Below are positions 26,095 through 34,776 of a stretch of DNA of 64,000 bases, one piece after another. Origin of the DNA: Bremerella sp. JC817. GTDB taxonomy: Bacteria; Planctomycetota; Planctomycetia; Pirellulales; Pirellulaceae. The notes beneath the pieces were generated by a model. The model saw nothing but the letters and a program-made list of their open reading frames with translations, was not told the origin of the DNA and ran no database searches. How positions within the stretch are numbered: position 1 is the first letter of the stretch; each line of letters begins with the position of its first letter. The DNA lies in contig NZ_JBFEFG010000280.1 in the NCBI RefSeq assembly GCF_040718835.1, forward strand, positions 806,001-870,000, written 5' to 3'. A program made the position numbers and the translations under genes.

Positions 26095-26421
26095 CTACTT
26101 CGAGCAGACGAGGTCGACGGTGCAACAGCCGAGATTGATCATCCGCGGTTCTTCTTTCGTGCGGTTCTTTTTCGCCTTCTTGACGTCCGGGTGCAGCGAG
26201 TAGATCACAAAGCGGCCCTGCTTTTCGGACTGGACAACTTCGGCCTGGCGTAAGACGCCCAGGTGATGCGAAACCTTGACGATATCTTCCATCAATCGGT
26301 CTGACAGTTCACTAACATTGATCGAACCATCAAACAAGCACTCTACAATTCTCAGGCGATCCGGATCGGCCAGAGCACGCAGGCGCCCGGCGCAAAGTTC
26401 ATAGTCAGATCGTTTCTTCAT
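26095..26421 (-). CDS. ArsR/SmtB-family winged-helix regulator
   Basis: A 108-residue protein from ATG 26421. It has the ArsR pattern: 'RLRALADPDRLRIVECLF', 'INVSELSDRLMEDIVKVSHHLGVLRQA' (recognition helix, spanning residues 37-63) and the wing 'VQSEKQGRFVIYSLHP'. The usual ELCVCDL metal motif is not present in alpha-3. Instead three Cys sit in the last 10 residues ('LGCCTVDLVC'), plus one near the start ('YELCAG'). A metal- or redox-sensing C-terminal site is an inference. No obvious target gene is adjacent except the SRPBCC gene 157 bp downstream on the same strand. Confidence 0.88.
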   Translation of the reverse strand: MKKRSDYELCAGRLRALADPDRLRIVECLFDGSINVSELSDRLMEDIVKVSHHLGVLRQAEVVQSEKQGRFVIYSLHPDVKKAKKNRTKEEPRMINLGCCTVDLVCSK

Positions 26422-26813
26422 AGCAGTCTTCGGCTTCCCAAGGGACTGGCGAACTCGGTTGCTGGCGTGAGTAAGCCGTGATTGTTCCGCAGATTCTATG
26501 GCGTCCCCTTCAGCTCGGCTAGGCAAGCAGCGGAAACCACGGTCAGTGGTGTGGAGAACACGCAAAACACGTAGTTTTCCTGGCTTTTTTGATATCTGAT
26601 CTCGATTTGACCATGCTTAGGTGGGGGAACATCAATGTCAGGCCAAGGCGTTAGACTAAAGCGAATGGCGCAGCCTTTGCACCGTAATGAATGCTGGCCT
26701 GAACAACGTTGTGAATCGAATTGAAAGCCGGTTGATGGCTAAGCCTCCGACGGGGCTGGCCGATACTGGTCAACTTCTGGCCAGCTTGCACCCTGAATGA
26801 ATTGGCAACTGCG
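26422..26813. other. Divergent intergenic region
   Basis: A 392-bp gap between the divergent ArsR and DUF2254 genes. No supported ORF or RNA gene. There is a CTGGCC/GGCCAG pair around 26756-26784, but no T-run. Promoters of both genes should lie here; an ArsR operator would be an imperfect palindrome that I could not pick out with confidence. Confidence 0.4.
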
Positions 26814-28250
26814 ATGATGGCACCGGGAAAATTGTTGAATCTTTGGAATCGTGCTCAGCACAGCCTCTGGTTTGTGCCTATTTTGTGCACATTCGGCGGC
26901 GTGGTCGGAGCGATCTTGATGCTCTGGATCGACAGCACGATGAAACAGTCGTGGGATCGTCCCTTCTGGCTCGAGACGACGATCGACGGCGCCCAAACGG
27001 TTCTGTCCACCATCGCTGGCGGCATGATCACGGTTGCCGGTGTGGTGCTTTCCATGGAGATGGTGACCCTGTCGATTACCTCTTCGCAGTTTGGTTCGCG
27101 TGTTCTGCGAAGCCGCCTCGGCGACCGGACGACCCAGTGGACGATCGGCATGTTCCTGGGAACGGCCGTTTACAGCTTGTTGGTTTTGAAGATGGTCCGG
27201 AAGCTGGGAGAAGACCAACTGTTCGTTCCGCACCTCTCGGTCATGGCAGCGATCATCTTCGCCCTGACGAGCCTAGTGGTGCTGCTGTATTTCATCCATC
27301 ACGTCGCGATGATCGCCCAAGCACCTGAAATTGTCGCCACGCTTTCCAGCGATTTGAATCGTTCGATCGAGCGAATCTTTCCCGAAATGGTCGGCGATGG
27401 CCTGGTCGATAGCGAGAAATACCAACGCGACCTGACCGATGCCGAGACGCAGTCGTTGCAAGACGGAATACGGATCACGGCAAAATCGGAAGGGTATGTG
27501 CAAGGGATTGAAGCGGACCAACTGCTGAGTCTGGCAAAAAAGCATGATTTAATTGTCGAGCTTCCCAAGCGTCCCGGCGACTTTCTCTCGCGTGGGGAAA
27601 CGATGGCTCGCGTCGTGGCAAAAGGAGACCTTGATTGCGACAAGCTTGGCAGCCTGATCAACGAAGCCTTCATCATTGGCAACAACCGAACCCCGTGGCA
27701 GGACGTGAACTGTGCTGTTCATGAACTGGCCCAGATGGCGGTGCGAGCGCTGAGCCCGGGCATCAACGATCCCTATACCGCGGTCAACTGCATCGACCGG
27801 TTGTCCTCTGCCTTGGCTCAATTGGCCCAGCGGCGAATGCCAAGTGCGAATCGCTTCGACGAGGAAGGCAACTTGCGACTGGTGGTCGATCGGCAGACCT
27901 TCACCGGCGTTATGCACGCCGCCTTCGATCAGATCCGCTGCTATGCAATCGGCAGCGTGGCGGTCTCGCAGCGATTGATGGAAGGGTATCATCGCATCGC
28001 CGATGTCGTGGAAGAGCGTTCCCAGGCCGACGATGTTCTCTACCAGGCCCGGCTGACAATCGAAGGGATGCAAGAGCAAGCTCACCATCCGGCCGACTTG
28101 AAAGTGATTCGAGATCAGTACCAGCGACTGACCGAACAGCTTCAGCATTGGCTCGATAGCCAACCGAAGCAGGAAAAGACCTCGAACGAGGAAAGTATCG
28201 AAGAGGAATCGGAGGAAGAAGGGGAGGCAAGTGGCGAAGTGATCGGGTAG
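26814..28250 (+). CDS. DUF2254 membrane protein
   Basis: A 478-residue protein. The start is uncertain: ATG at 26814 or 26817, or TTG at 26802, none with a good ribosome binding site. The N-terminal 165 residues have four membrane helices ('LWFVPILCTFGGVVGAI', 'GGMITVAGVVLSMEMVTLS', 'IGMFLGTAVYSLLVLKM', 'MAAIIFALTSLVVLLYFI'). The soluble part has the DUF2254 core 'GYVQGIEADQLLSLAKKHDL', 'DFLSRGETMA', 'VHELAQMAVRALSPGINDPYTA'. The C-terminus is a Glu-rich tail (EESIEEESEEEGE). The function of the family is unknown; the fold suggests a small ion channel or a membrane sensor. Confidence 0.88.
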   Translation: MMAPGKLLNLWNRAQHSLWFVPILCTFGGVVGAILMLWIDSTMKQSWDRPFWLETTIDGAQTVLSTIAGGMITVAGVVLSMEMVTLSITSSQFGSRVLRSRLGDRTTQWTIGMFLGTAVYSLLVLKMVRKLGEDQLFVPHLSVMAAIIFALTSLVVLLYFIHHVAMIAQAPEIVATLSSDLNRSIERIFPEMVGDGLVDSEKYQRDLTDAETQSLQDGIRITAKSEGYVQGIEADQLLSLAKKHDLIVELPKRPGDFLSRGETMARVVAKGDLDCDKLGSLINEAFIIGNNRTPWQDVNCAVHELAQMAVRALSPGINDPYTAVNCIDRLSSALAQLAQRRMPSANRFDEEGNLRLVVDRQTFTGVMHAAFDQIRCYAIGSVAVSQRLMEGYHRIADVVEERSQADDVLYQARLTIEGMQEQAHHPADLKVIRDQYQRLTEQLQHWLDSQPKQEKTSNEESIEEESEEEGEASGEVIG

Positions 28251-28361
28251 GCTGCTAGGCACCTTGGATCGAGGCGGAAAAAAATTTTCTGTCCTAACGA
28301 TCTCGCTTTTTCGCCATATAGATGTGGGCGGAAAAGAATTCAGCCAGGCAGGAAAAAGCCG

Positions 28362-29123
28362 ATGATCGAACTACGCGATATCTGTAAGTCATGGGATGGC
28401 GGCAAAACGTTCGCCGTCAAGAATGTCTCGCTCGAAGTCCCGACCGGCAAAGTTCTGGCATTGCTGGGGGGGAGTGGTAGCGGCAAGAGCACCACGGTGA
28501 AGATGATCAATCGCCTGATCGAGCCAACCTCAGGTTCGATTCTCGTAGGAGGCGAAGACATCACTCAGCAAGATCCGACCCTGCTACGCCGACGAATCGG
28601 CTACGTCTTTCAAAGCATCGGGCTGCTGCCGCACATGACCGTGGCCGACAACGTCACGCTGCTGCTTAAGCTGCAAGGAGTCGCGGCCGACGAGCGGAAC
28701 GAGCGGGCAAACCAATTGCTCGATATGGTCGATCTCCCCTCCGAGACCTTTGCCAGGCGATTGCCTCGCGAGCTTTCTGGCGGGCAGCGTCAACGAGTCG
28801 GCTTTGCCCGAGCCTTGGCGGCCGAACCGAAAGTAATGCTGCTGGACGAACCGTTCGGGGCACTCGATCCGGTGACCCGCGACACCCTGCAAGTCGAATT
28901 TCAACGCATCCAGCGGCAGCTTGGTTTGACGGCGGTGATCGTGACGCACGATATGGCCGAGGCCTTGCTGCTGGCCGACGTAATCGCAGTGATGCACATG
29001 GGGGAAGTGCTTCGCATTGGGACCCCGCGTGAACTGCTGCAAGATCCAGGCGACGACTATGTTGCCCGTCTGCTGGAAACGCCTCGCCGTCATGGTCAGC
29101 TGGTTCACGAACTAAGCAGCTAA
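28362..29123 (+). CDS. ABC transporter ATPase, glycine betaine/choline type
   Basis: A 253-residue ATPase. Walker A is 'GGSGSGKST' (36-44), signature 'LSGGQRQR' (138-145), Walker B 'VMLLDEP' (158-164), and switch His in 'VIVTHDMAEAL'. The 'EPFGALDPVTR' pattern and the neighbour identify the quaternary-amine uptake (OpuBA/OpuCA/YehX-like) group. Unlike OpuCA or ProV it has no C-terminal CBS domains (those proteins are about 380-400 residues), so ionic-strength regulation through CBS is absent. AGGA precedes the ATG. It is the first gene of a two-gene operon. Confidence 0.9.
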   Translation: MIELRDICKSWDGGKTFAVKNVSLEVPTGKVLALLGGSGSGKSTTVKMINRLIEPTSGSILVGGEDITQQDPTLLRRRIGYVFQSIGLLPHMTVADNVTLLLKLQGVAADERNERANQLLDMVDLPSETFARRLPRELSGGQRQRVGFARALAAEPKVMLLDEPFGALDPVTRDTLQVEFQRIQRQLGLTAVIVTHDMAEALLLADVIAVMHMGEVLRIGTPRELLQDPGDDYVARLLETPRRHGQLVHELSS

Positions 29124-29178
29124 CCTGGCGCCCATCCCTTCCTCTCGCTCCTACCTCATTGCTTCGCGAGTCCTTCCC

Positions 29179-30738
29179 ATGTTCGACGCAGACTTCTGGT
29201 CTCGGATTCCCCATCAACTTAGCTTGCTGCCAGATCGTTTGGGCGGGCATGTCTTCCTGGCGTTCTCGTCGCTGCTGGCTGGCGTGTTGATCAGCATTCC
29301 CCTGGGGATCTTTTGCTCGCGGCAACCGAAGGCAGAGCGGGGTGCCGTGACGATCGCCAACGTCATTCAAACAATCCCGGGCATGGCGTTGCTGGCGATC
29401 ATGGTCTTCGCCTTCCAGCGAACCGGAATGTTGCCGGCGTGGGTGGCCCTGGTGCTGTACAGCATTTTGCCGATCTTGCGAAACACGATCGCTGGTATGA
29501 AAACGGTCGACCCTGGCTGTATCGAGGCGGCCGATGGTATCGGGCTGAATCGTTGGCAGAAGTTGCGAATCGTGGAGCTTCCCTTGGCCGCGCCGACGAT
29601 TCTGGCTGGCGTTCGGACGGCATCGGCCTGGGTTGTCGGTGCCGCGACCTTGGCTTACCCGGTCGGAGCAACGAGCCTGGGGGATTACATCTTCGCCGGT
29701 TTGCAAACAAGTAACTCGGCCGCGCTCATGGTTGGTTGCGTTTGCTCGGCGGCGTTAGCGTTGCTGCTCGATATGTTGCTGGGCGGTTTGGAAGTCGCCT
29801 CGAAGAAGCGTAGCCGCGTGTGGGCTTTCGGTTCGATCGCAGGCATGGCGGCGATCGCGGTCAGCCCGCTGCTGTTGCGAGCGATGCACCAAGAGAAAAC
29901 GATCACGCCGGTCCCTGAGATGGTCGCGGCCGAGGCATTCCAGCAAGACAAGCCGTACGTCATCGGCGGGAAGCCTTTCACCGAACAGTACATCCTGATC
30001 GACCATCTGCGTGAGGTGCTGCAGGAAGAGAATCGCGAGACCGAAGTAAAGGCCGGCCTCGGATCGAATGTGGTGCTGCAGTCACTCAAGCGTGGCGAGA
30101 TCGATTGCTACGTCGACTACAGCGGCACCTTGTGGGCGAACGAGATGGAGCGGTCCGACAATGTTTCTTCCGCCGAGATGATGATCGACATCGGAACGCA
30201 TCTGAAAGAGCAGGGAATCCTGATGCTGGGGCCGCTTGGGTTCCGCAACGACTATGTCTTCGCCATGAAGAAGGAAAAGGCCGACGAGATGGGAATCCGC
30301 TCGATCGCCGACCTGGTGCCGCATGCCGATGAGCTGACGGCTGCCTGCGAGATCGAATTCTGGTCGCGGCCGGAATGGAAGAACGTGCAAACCGAGTATG
30401 GCTTGAGCTTCGGTAAGACGAAGTCGATGGATGCCGCTTTGATGTACGGAGCCCTCAGCCGGGGCGAGGCCGACGTGATTGTGGCTTACCGCACCGATGG
30501 CCGACTGGGCTCAGGCGAGTTCGTCGAGCTGGAGGACCCACGCTTCGTTTTGCCCCCCTACGATGCGGTCTTGCTGGTATCGGAAAGACTGGCCAAAGAT
30601 CGAGCGGCCATCGATAAATTGCGAAAAATGGTAAATACGATTTCGACGCCTGAAATGCGGAAAGCTAATGGAATGGTCGACTTGCAAGAGAAATCGGTCG
30701 CCGCGGCAGCCGCCACCCTCGATCCCCAAGCCAATTAG
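29179..30738 (+). CDS. Fused permease and substrate-binding protein, glycine betaine/choline ABC transporter
   Basis: A 519-residue fusion. Residues 1-235 form the ABC permease: about six membrane helices with the EAA loop 'GCIEAADGIGLNRWQKLRIVELP' (spanning about residues 114-136) and 'LAYPVGATSLGDYIFAGL'. Residues 240-510 form an OpuAC/OpuCC-like periplasmic binding domain ('YVIGGKPFTEQYIL', 'GLGSNVVLQSLKRGEIDCYVDYSGT', 'VIVAYRTDG'). Aromatic residues typical of quaternary-amine pockets (Tyr in 'CYVDYSGT') are kept. Such fusions give an obligate tethered receptor. Probable substrates are glycine betaine, choline or carnitine as compatible solutes, fitting a marine lifestyle. Confidence 0.9.
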   Translation: MFDADFWSRIPHQLSLLPDRLGGHVFLAFSSLLAGVLISIPLGIFCSRQPKAERGAVTIANVIQTIPGMALLAIMVFAFQRTGMLPAWVALVLYSILPILRNTIAGMKTVDPGCIEAADGIGLNRWQKLRIVELPLAAPTILAGVRTASAWVVGAATLAYPVGATSLGDYIFAGLQTSNSAALMVGCVCSAALALLLDMLLGGLEVASKKRSRVWAFGSIAGMAAIAVSPLLLRAMHQEKTITPVPEMVAAEAFQQDKPYVIGGKPFTEQYILIDHLREVLQEENRETEVKAGLGSNVVLQSLKRGEIDCYVDYSGTLWANEMERSDNVSSAEMMIDIGTHLKEQGILMLGPLGFRNDYVFAMKKEKADEMGIRSIADLVPHADELTAACEIEFWSRPEWKNVQTEYGLSFGKTKSMDAALMYGALSRGEADVIVAYRTDGRLGSGEFVELEDPRFVLPPYDAVLLVSERLAKDRAAIDKLRKMVNTISTPEMRKANGMVDLQEKSVAAAAATLDPQAN

Positions 30739-30820
30739 CTGCTAGGCACCAGGGCTGAATCGGGTCACAATGACAAGATTCCCCGCATGGGGCCGCCGCT
30801 AACCGAACGAGAACGTCCCG

Positions 30821-31606
30821 GTGCCATATTCCACTGCCGTCGATTGCTACGATTATCCCCAGTATTGGGATCTTTCGTTCCGGGATGAAACTCCAACCGA
30901 ATGCGACTTCTTTGAGGCCGCATTCGAGCGCTTCGGCGATGGTCCAATTCGCCGCGTATTGGACCTGGGCTGCGGCGGAGGACGAAACGTTATCGAGATG
31001 GCGGCTCGCGGCTTCGACATGGTGGGGCTCGATAACAACGAAACCTCGCTCAAGTATCTGAAGAAGCGGCTCAATCGCCGCAGTCTCGAGGCCGAAGTCA
31101 TGATGGCCGACATGATCAACTTCGAGGTCGAAGAACCACTCGACGCGGCGCTTTGCACCTTCAATACTTTTCGTCACTTGATCAGTGAAAAGGAAGCACT
31201 GCATCACCTGCGCAGTGTGACTTCGGCGCTGCGGCCTGGTGGGCTCTACATTTTGGGCTTCCATATCATTCCCCTGGATGCCGACCCTGAGTGCCACGAA
31301 CGCTGGACCGCGCAGCATGGCAAGACGAAGATTACCACGACGCTGAAGGTGGTTCGTTTCAGCCGGCAAGAACGTCGCGAGATCTTGCGGTTCAATCTGC
31401 ATGTCCGCAAAGGGGACGAAGTATTGCGGTTGAAGACCGAGTATCCGTACCGCTTGTACACCGGCGAAGAGTTTCGGAGCTTGCTTCGCAAAGTACCGGA
31501 ACTGCAAATCCGCGAAGTGTACGACTTCTGGTACGACATCGACGATCCGGTTCCATTCGATCACGAGATCAGCGACGCCGTCTTCGTGCTGCAGAAGAAA
31601 GCTTAG
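30821..31606 (+). CDS. Class I SAM-dependent methyltransferase
   Basis: A 261-residue protein from GTG 30821. Motif I is 'RRVLDLGCGGGRN' (44-56) and the acidic end of beta-2 is 'VGLDNN'. 'MMADMINFEV' and 'DAALCTFNTFRHL' fill motifs II-IV, and 'ALRPGGLYILGFHI' is the post-motif strand. The C-terminal part ('YPYRLYTGEEFRSLLRK') is the lid common to small-molecule methyltransferases. The substrate is unknown. It follows the ABC operon by 82 bp and is closed by a bidirectional terminator. The long opposite-strand ORF over it is rejected. Confidence 0.88.
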   Translation: MPYSTAVDCYDYPQYWDLSFRDETPTECDFFEAAFERFGDGPIRRVLDLGCGGGRNVIEMAARGFDMVGLDNNETSLKYLKKRLNRRSLEAEVMMADMINFEVEEPLDAALCTFNTFRHLISEKEALHHLRSVTSALRPGGLYILGFHIIPLDADPECHERWTAQHGKTKITTTLKVVRFSRQERREILRFNLHVRKGDEVLRLKTEYPYRLYTGEEFRSLLRKVPELQIREVYDFWYDIDDPVPFDHEISDAVFVLQKKA

Positions 31607-31639
31607 AGCCAACGCCGATCAGCCAACCATCCGCGCATG

Positions 31640-31675
31640 AAAAAAGCCACCGCGACGAATCGTGGTGGCTTTTGT
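31640..31675. terminator. Bidirectional intrinsic terminator
   Basis: AGCCACCGCGA and TCGTGGTGGCT pair as an 11-bp stem (one G-T) around CGAA, with an A-run on the left and TTTTGTGTTT on the right. It lies between the convergent methyltransferase and prenyltransferase-repeat genes. Confidence 0.85.
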
Positions 31676-31696
31676 GTTTGCGTTGAGCCAGGTGGC

Positions 31697-32824
31697 CTAC
31701 TTGTCGTCTTTCTTCAAGTACGACAGGGCCAGCAAGCTGTAACCGGTCACCAGGTTCGGGTCACCTTCCATCCAACGTTCGGCCTTCTCGTTGACCCAGC
31801 TGCCGTTGGACTGCTGACGGCTGATCAGTTCTTCGGTGAATTCCTTCCGCCAGTCATGCTTGGTTCCATCTTCGCCGACGAAGGTGTCTTCGCCGTAGGC
31901 ATCCAAAGCCTTGGCCACCGTTTGATAGTAGTAGTACAAACCGGTGTCACCCATGCCTGGGTTTTGCTTGGTGTCGTAGTTCTTACCGAGCCAGGCGACG
32001 GCTGCCTTCACGCGCTGATCGTCTTTGTCGACGCCGGCGTAGATCATGCTCTTCAGACCGGCATAGGTCATCGAGCCATAGCTGCGAAGGCCCCCGTTGT
32101 CGGTTGGACCGGCCTGGCTGTTACCACCAGCGGCGATTGTGTAGTAGAAGCCACCGTCCGGGTTCTTCGGAGCGAACTCGAACTGGTTGTGTGGCGATTC
32201 CAGGTTCTGGCAGCGGCTGACGAAGATCAGAGCCTTCTGGATGGCAGGATCATCTTCGCTGGCACCACTCGCCTTCAACGCTTCCATCAGGAAGGTGGTG
32301 TTCGACATATCAGGTCGCGAGTGGCCACCGTAGCCGGCACCGCCGAAGTACGGATCGTCTTCGCTCTTGCCTTCTTCCTGGTCCCACTGCAGGCCCTTCA
32401 AGAACTTCTGACCGTTGGCCAGCAGCTTGTCGTATTGGCCATCTTTGTTGGCGGCACTGAAGGCCAGCATGCACAAGCAAGTTTCATAGTTACGGTGACG
32501 GGTACCTTCGACATAGATACCGCCGTCTGGCTTGACGTGCTTTTCCATCGCGGCCAGTGCCTTTTTGACGGAAGGATCAAGCGTCGTGCGGCCATGTTCC
32601 AGCATGCCCAGCGTGCAGATCGCAGTCACACCGATGCCGGTGTTGCCGCTGAAGGTGCCATCTTCGGCCTGGCCCTGGTTGGCCAGGAAGGTCACACCCT
32701 TTTCGACGGCCTTGTCATAGTCCGAGCCATCGGCAGCACGAACGATCGCTGGCGTGATCAGCAGCGAGGCGACCAGGCAGGCAGCCATGAAGTAACGGAT
32801 AGGGTTCACGAGCAATTGAGACAT
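31697..32824 (-). CDS. Exported prenyltransferase/squalene-cyclase-repeat protein
   Basis: A 375-residue protein with an N-terminal signal sequence ('RYFMAACLVASLLITPAI', cleavage near VRA). The body is a set of alpha/alpha-toroid repeats of the prenyltransferase/squalene oxidase type: 'AVEKGVTFLANQGQAEDGTF', 'GIGVTAICTLGMLEHGR', 'PDGGFYYTIAAGG', 'GSMTYAGLKSMIYAG', 'QQSNGSWVNE'. The DCTAE or DXDD catalytic motif of true terpene cyclases is not seen, and the protein is exported, so it is probably a binding or structural toroid and not a cyclase. GAGG precedes the ATG. Confidence 0.82.
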   Translation of the reverse strand: MSQLLVNPIRYFMAACLVASLLITPAIVRAADGSDYDKAVEKGVTFLANQGQAEDGTFSGNTGIGVTAICTLGMLEHGRTTLDPSVKKALAAMEKHVKPDGGIYVEGTRHRNYETCLCMLAFSAANKDGQYDKLLANGQKFLKGLQWDQEEGKSEDDPYFGGAGYGGHSRPDMSNTTFLMEALKASGASEDDPAIQKALIFVSRCQNLESPHNQFEFAPKNPDGGFYYTIAAGGNSQAGPTDNGGLRSYGSMTYAGLKSMIYAGVDKDDQRVKAAVAWLGKNYDTKQNPGMGDTGLYYYYQTVAKALDAYGEDTFVGEDGTKHDWRKEFTEELISRQQSNGSWVNEKAERWMEGDPNLVTGYSLLALSYLKKDDK

Positions 32825-33231
32825 GAAAGAAAAACCTCATCTCAAGGAAAACAAGTCAACGCGGATGACGAAGCCAGGCGTCATCGGGCGGATTGCTAGG
32901 TGCTCGTTGCCGCTTTGAATAAAGCAGAATCAGACCGCGCGAGGAATCGGCAGTCAGAAATGCGATCCCTGTGGCACCGTTGCGAAGCCCCGGACGAACT
33001 ACGATGTTCGCCGTGAAACCAAGCATAAGACGCTTTATTGTAAACCGGTTGCACCCATCGGGCCATGCACCACCACCAGGAAATCGGCAACGATGACGCT
33101 GGAAAGCGTAGCACTTTAGCCGGATGGGGGACCGAAAATGGGCAGCGAGGACCGAGAAACAGAGTCCGCAAAGGCCGCACGAACCGAATATCGCCGGCCA
33201 GGGAGATAAAAACTAAGTCGTCAGGCAGGGA
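32825..33231. other. Intergenic region upstream of the toroid protein gene
   Basis: A 407-bp gap between two minus-strand genes. The short ORF over it has no features. A GATGACG/CGTCATC inverted repeat with an 8-nt loop (32864-32885) lies about 40 bp upstream of the 31697-32824 gene start and may form a 5'-UTR hairpin. Nothing else is supported. Confidence 0.45.
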
Positions 33232-33519
33232 TTAGGCCCGAATCGCGAGGATATCGCTTTCGGCCATGATCAGCAGTTCTTCCCCTTCAACTTTGATTTC
33301 CGTGCCAGCCCAGCTGCTGAAGAAGATCTGATCCCCTTCCTTCACGCTGAGGGCTGACTTGGTGCCGTCTTTCAAAACATGACCGTCGCCGACGCTCAGC
33401 ACGCGACCCTGTTTCGGTTTCTCTTGAGCACTACCAGGCAAGACGATGCCGCCGGCTGTGGTTTCTTCCGATTCCATCCGCCGCACGACCACATTGGCTC
33501 CCAGGGGAACAACTTTCAT
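33232..33519 (-). CDS. groES: Co-chaperonin GroES
   Basis: A 95-residue protein from ATG 33519 with GGAG upstream. It has the GroES beta-barrel pattern: '[19 protein letters not shown]', the mobile loop '[17 protein letters not shown]' that contacts GroEL, '[11 protein letters not shown]', '[19 protein letters not shown]' and '[16 protein letters not shown]'. The protein caps the GroEL ring during folding. No groEL is adjacent on either side, so this is a lone groES copy; planctomycetes often have several chaperonin gene sets. Confidence 0.93.
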   Translation of the reverse strand: MKVVPLGANVVVRRMESEETTAGGIVLPGSAQEKPKQGRVLSVGDGHVLKDGTKSALSVKEGDQIFFSSWAGTEIKVEGEELLIMAESDILAIRA

Positions 33520-33736
33520 ACTTGCTTCAGCTCCGGCACAAATCAAAAGGGGATACTTCCAGGGAAGTTCACATTCCGCAAGGAATGATTCTGACACGCC
33601 GATGCGTCACTTTCAAGAAGTGGCGATTGACGGAATGCCGCCAAACGGCCCGTTAAGGGGGAGGGTCGTGCGGTTTAGGGAGAACCGGCAAAAATTGTTG
33701 CCAATAACTGCTGGTCGTTCCGCGAGGCAAGCGTGG

Positions 33737-33985
33737 CTATTGGATGGCAGTGAAGATGGTAATCGCGATCACAAAGTAAAGCACAACCGCAGCCATTCCA
33801 ATGAAGACGGGGGCGATAATCTTCACCGGCATCGGGACATTCGTCTTGAAGATCGAGATGCTGATGCCATACGCCAAACCACCGAGTCCACCGCCAACCG
33901 CTCCGCCAACGGCCACCAAAAACAAAGGCCAGCCACACAGAAGATGGGCCCAGATCGGTACTTGAGGCGTCGACGACTGGTTCAT
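33737..33985 (-). CDS. Small two-helix membrane protein
   Basis: An 82-residue protein with two hydrophobic helices: a Gly-rich one ('LFLVAVGGAVGGGLGGLAYG', residues 22-41) and a C-terminal one ('IIAPVFIGMAAVVLYFVIAI'). The short loop between carries 'FKTNVPMPVK'. GGAAACGG precedes the ATG at 33985. The pattern looks like a conserved small planctomycete membrane protein. I cannot assign a function. Confidence 0.65.
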   Translation of the reverse strand: MNQSSTPQVPIWAHLLCGWPLFLVAVGGAVGGGLGGLAYGISISIFKTNVPMPVKIIAPVFIGMAAVVLYFVIAITIFTAIQ

Positions 33986-34101
33986 CCAACCGTTTCCTAT
34001 GCTCGCGGAGAGAGACGAGGATTATCCAAAAGAGGGAGATCCTCATCATCTCGTATCCAGGCCGGGATGCAAATGTTTTTCTGGTAGTTACTAGAAATTT
34101 T

Positions 34102-34776
34102 CTAGAACGGCTCGCTGATGCCTGATTCCGGTAAATAACACTGTAGCGGGCAGCCCTCGCACTTCGGCTTTTTGCTGCAAAACTGGTTGCCGACCCGGAC
34201 AATCAAGGCGTGAAACTCGTTGTAGTGCTCGACTTCCGCAGGGACCTGGCTGACAAAGTGGTCCTGAATCTGATGGTAGTCGGCCTCCCAGTCGATCCAG
34301 CCATGCCGCTTCAAAACGCGAGCCGTGTAGGCATCGACCACGAACGTTCGCAGGTTGCCGGCATAAAGGAGGATCGAGTCCGCAGTCTCCGGGCCGATGC
34401 CGTTGATGCCCAGCAGTTCTTCCCGCAGCGTGGCGAGATCGTGCGAAAACATCCATTCCACGTCGCCGTCGTAGCGGGTCATCACGTGATCGATCAGATT
34501 CGCCAGCCGCTTTGCTTTCAAACGATAGTAGCCGGACGGGCGAATGATCTCGGCCAGTTCTTCCGGACGGGTCTCGTGCAGGCGACCCAGATGCAGCAAG
34601 TCGGCTTCTTTCAGATTGGCGATCGCTTTCTCGACGTTCTTCCACGAGGTGTTTTGCGTCAGGACCGCTCCGATCATGATTTCCAGTGGCGAGTCCCCAG
34701 GCCACCAGTTTTGTGGTCCATAGAACTCCAGCAGGTTCTCGAAGACGGTATTCAGCGAGACGTTCGAGTCGGTCAA
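34102..34776 (-). CDS. Endonuclease III-related DNA glycosylase (HhH-GPD, Fe-S)
   Basis: A 224-residue protein. I place the start at TTG 34776 because AGGAA lies 7 nt upstream and the family homology begins here ('NTVFENLLEFYGPQNWWPGD'). The frame runs on to an ATG at 34908, but that extension is not family-like. The HhH is 'LLGINGIGPETADSILLYAG', followed by the catalytic Asp in 'FVVDAYTARVLKR'. The Lys of bifunctional Nth (GVGRKTA) is Glu here. Four C-terminal Cys ('CSKKPKCEGCPLQC') probably hold a 4Fe-4S cluster, but the C-x5-C-x2-C-x3-C spacing differs from Nth. It fits the COG2231-like group. Confidence 0.85.
   Translation of the reverse strand: MTDSNVSLNTVFENLLEFYGPQNWWPGDSPLEIMIGAVLTQNTSWKNVEKAIANLKEADLLHLGRLHETRPEELAEIIRPSGYYRLKAKRLANLIDHVMTRYDGDVEWMFSHDLATLREELLGINGIGPETADSILLYAGNLRTFVVDAYTARVLKRHGWIDWEADYHQIQDHFVSQVPAEVEHYNEFHALIVRVGNQFCSKKPKCEGCPLQCYLPESGISEPF

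Noticed and set aside
30665..31612. 315-codon minus-strand ORF over the methyltransferase gene
   Set aside because: The plus strand encodes intact SAM motifs; the minus frame has no domain and runs into the fused permease gene.
32896..33180. 94-codon minus-strand ORF between the toroid and groES genes
   Set aside because: No motif, no ribosome binding site, Arg/Ser/Pro-rich as expected for a random GC-rich frame.
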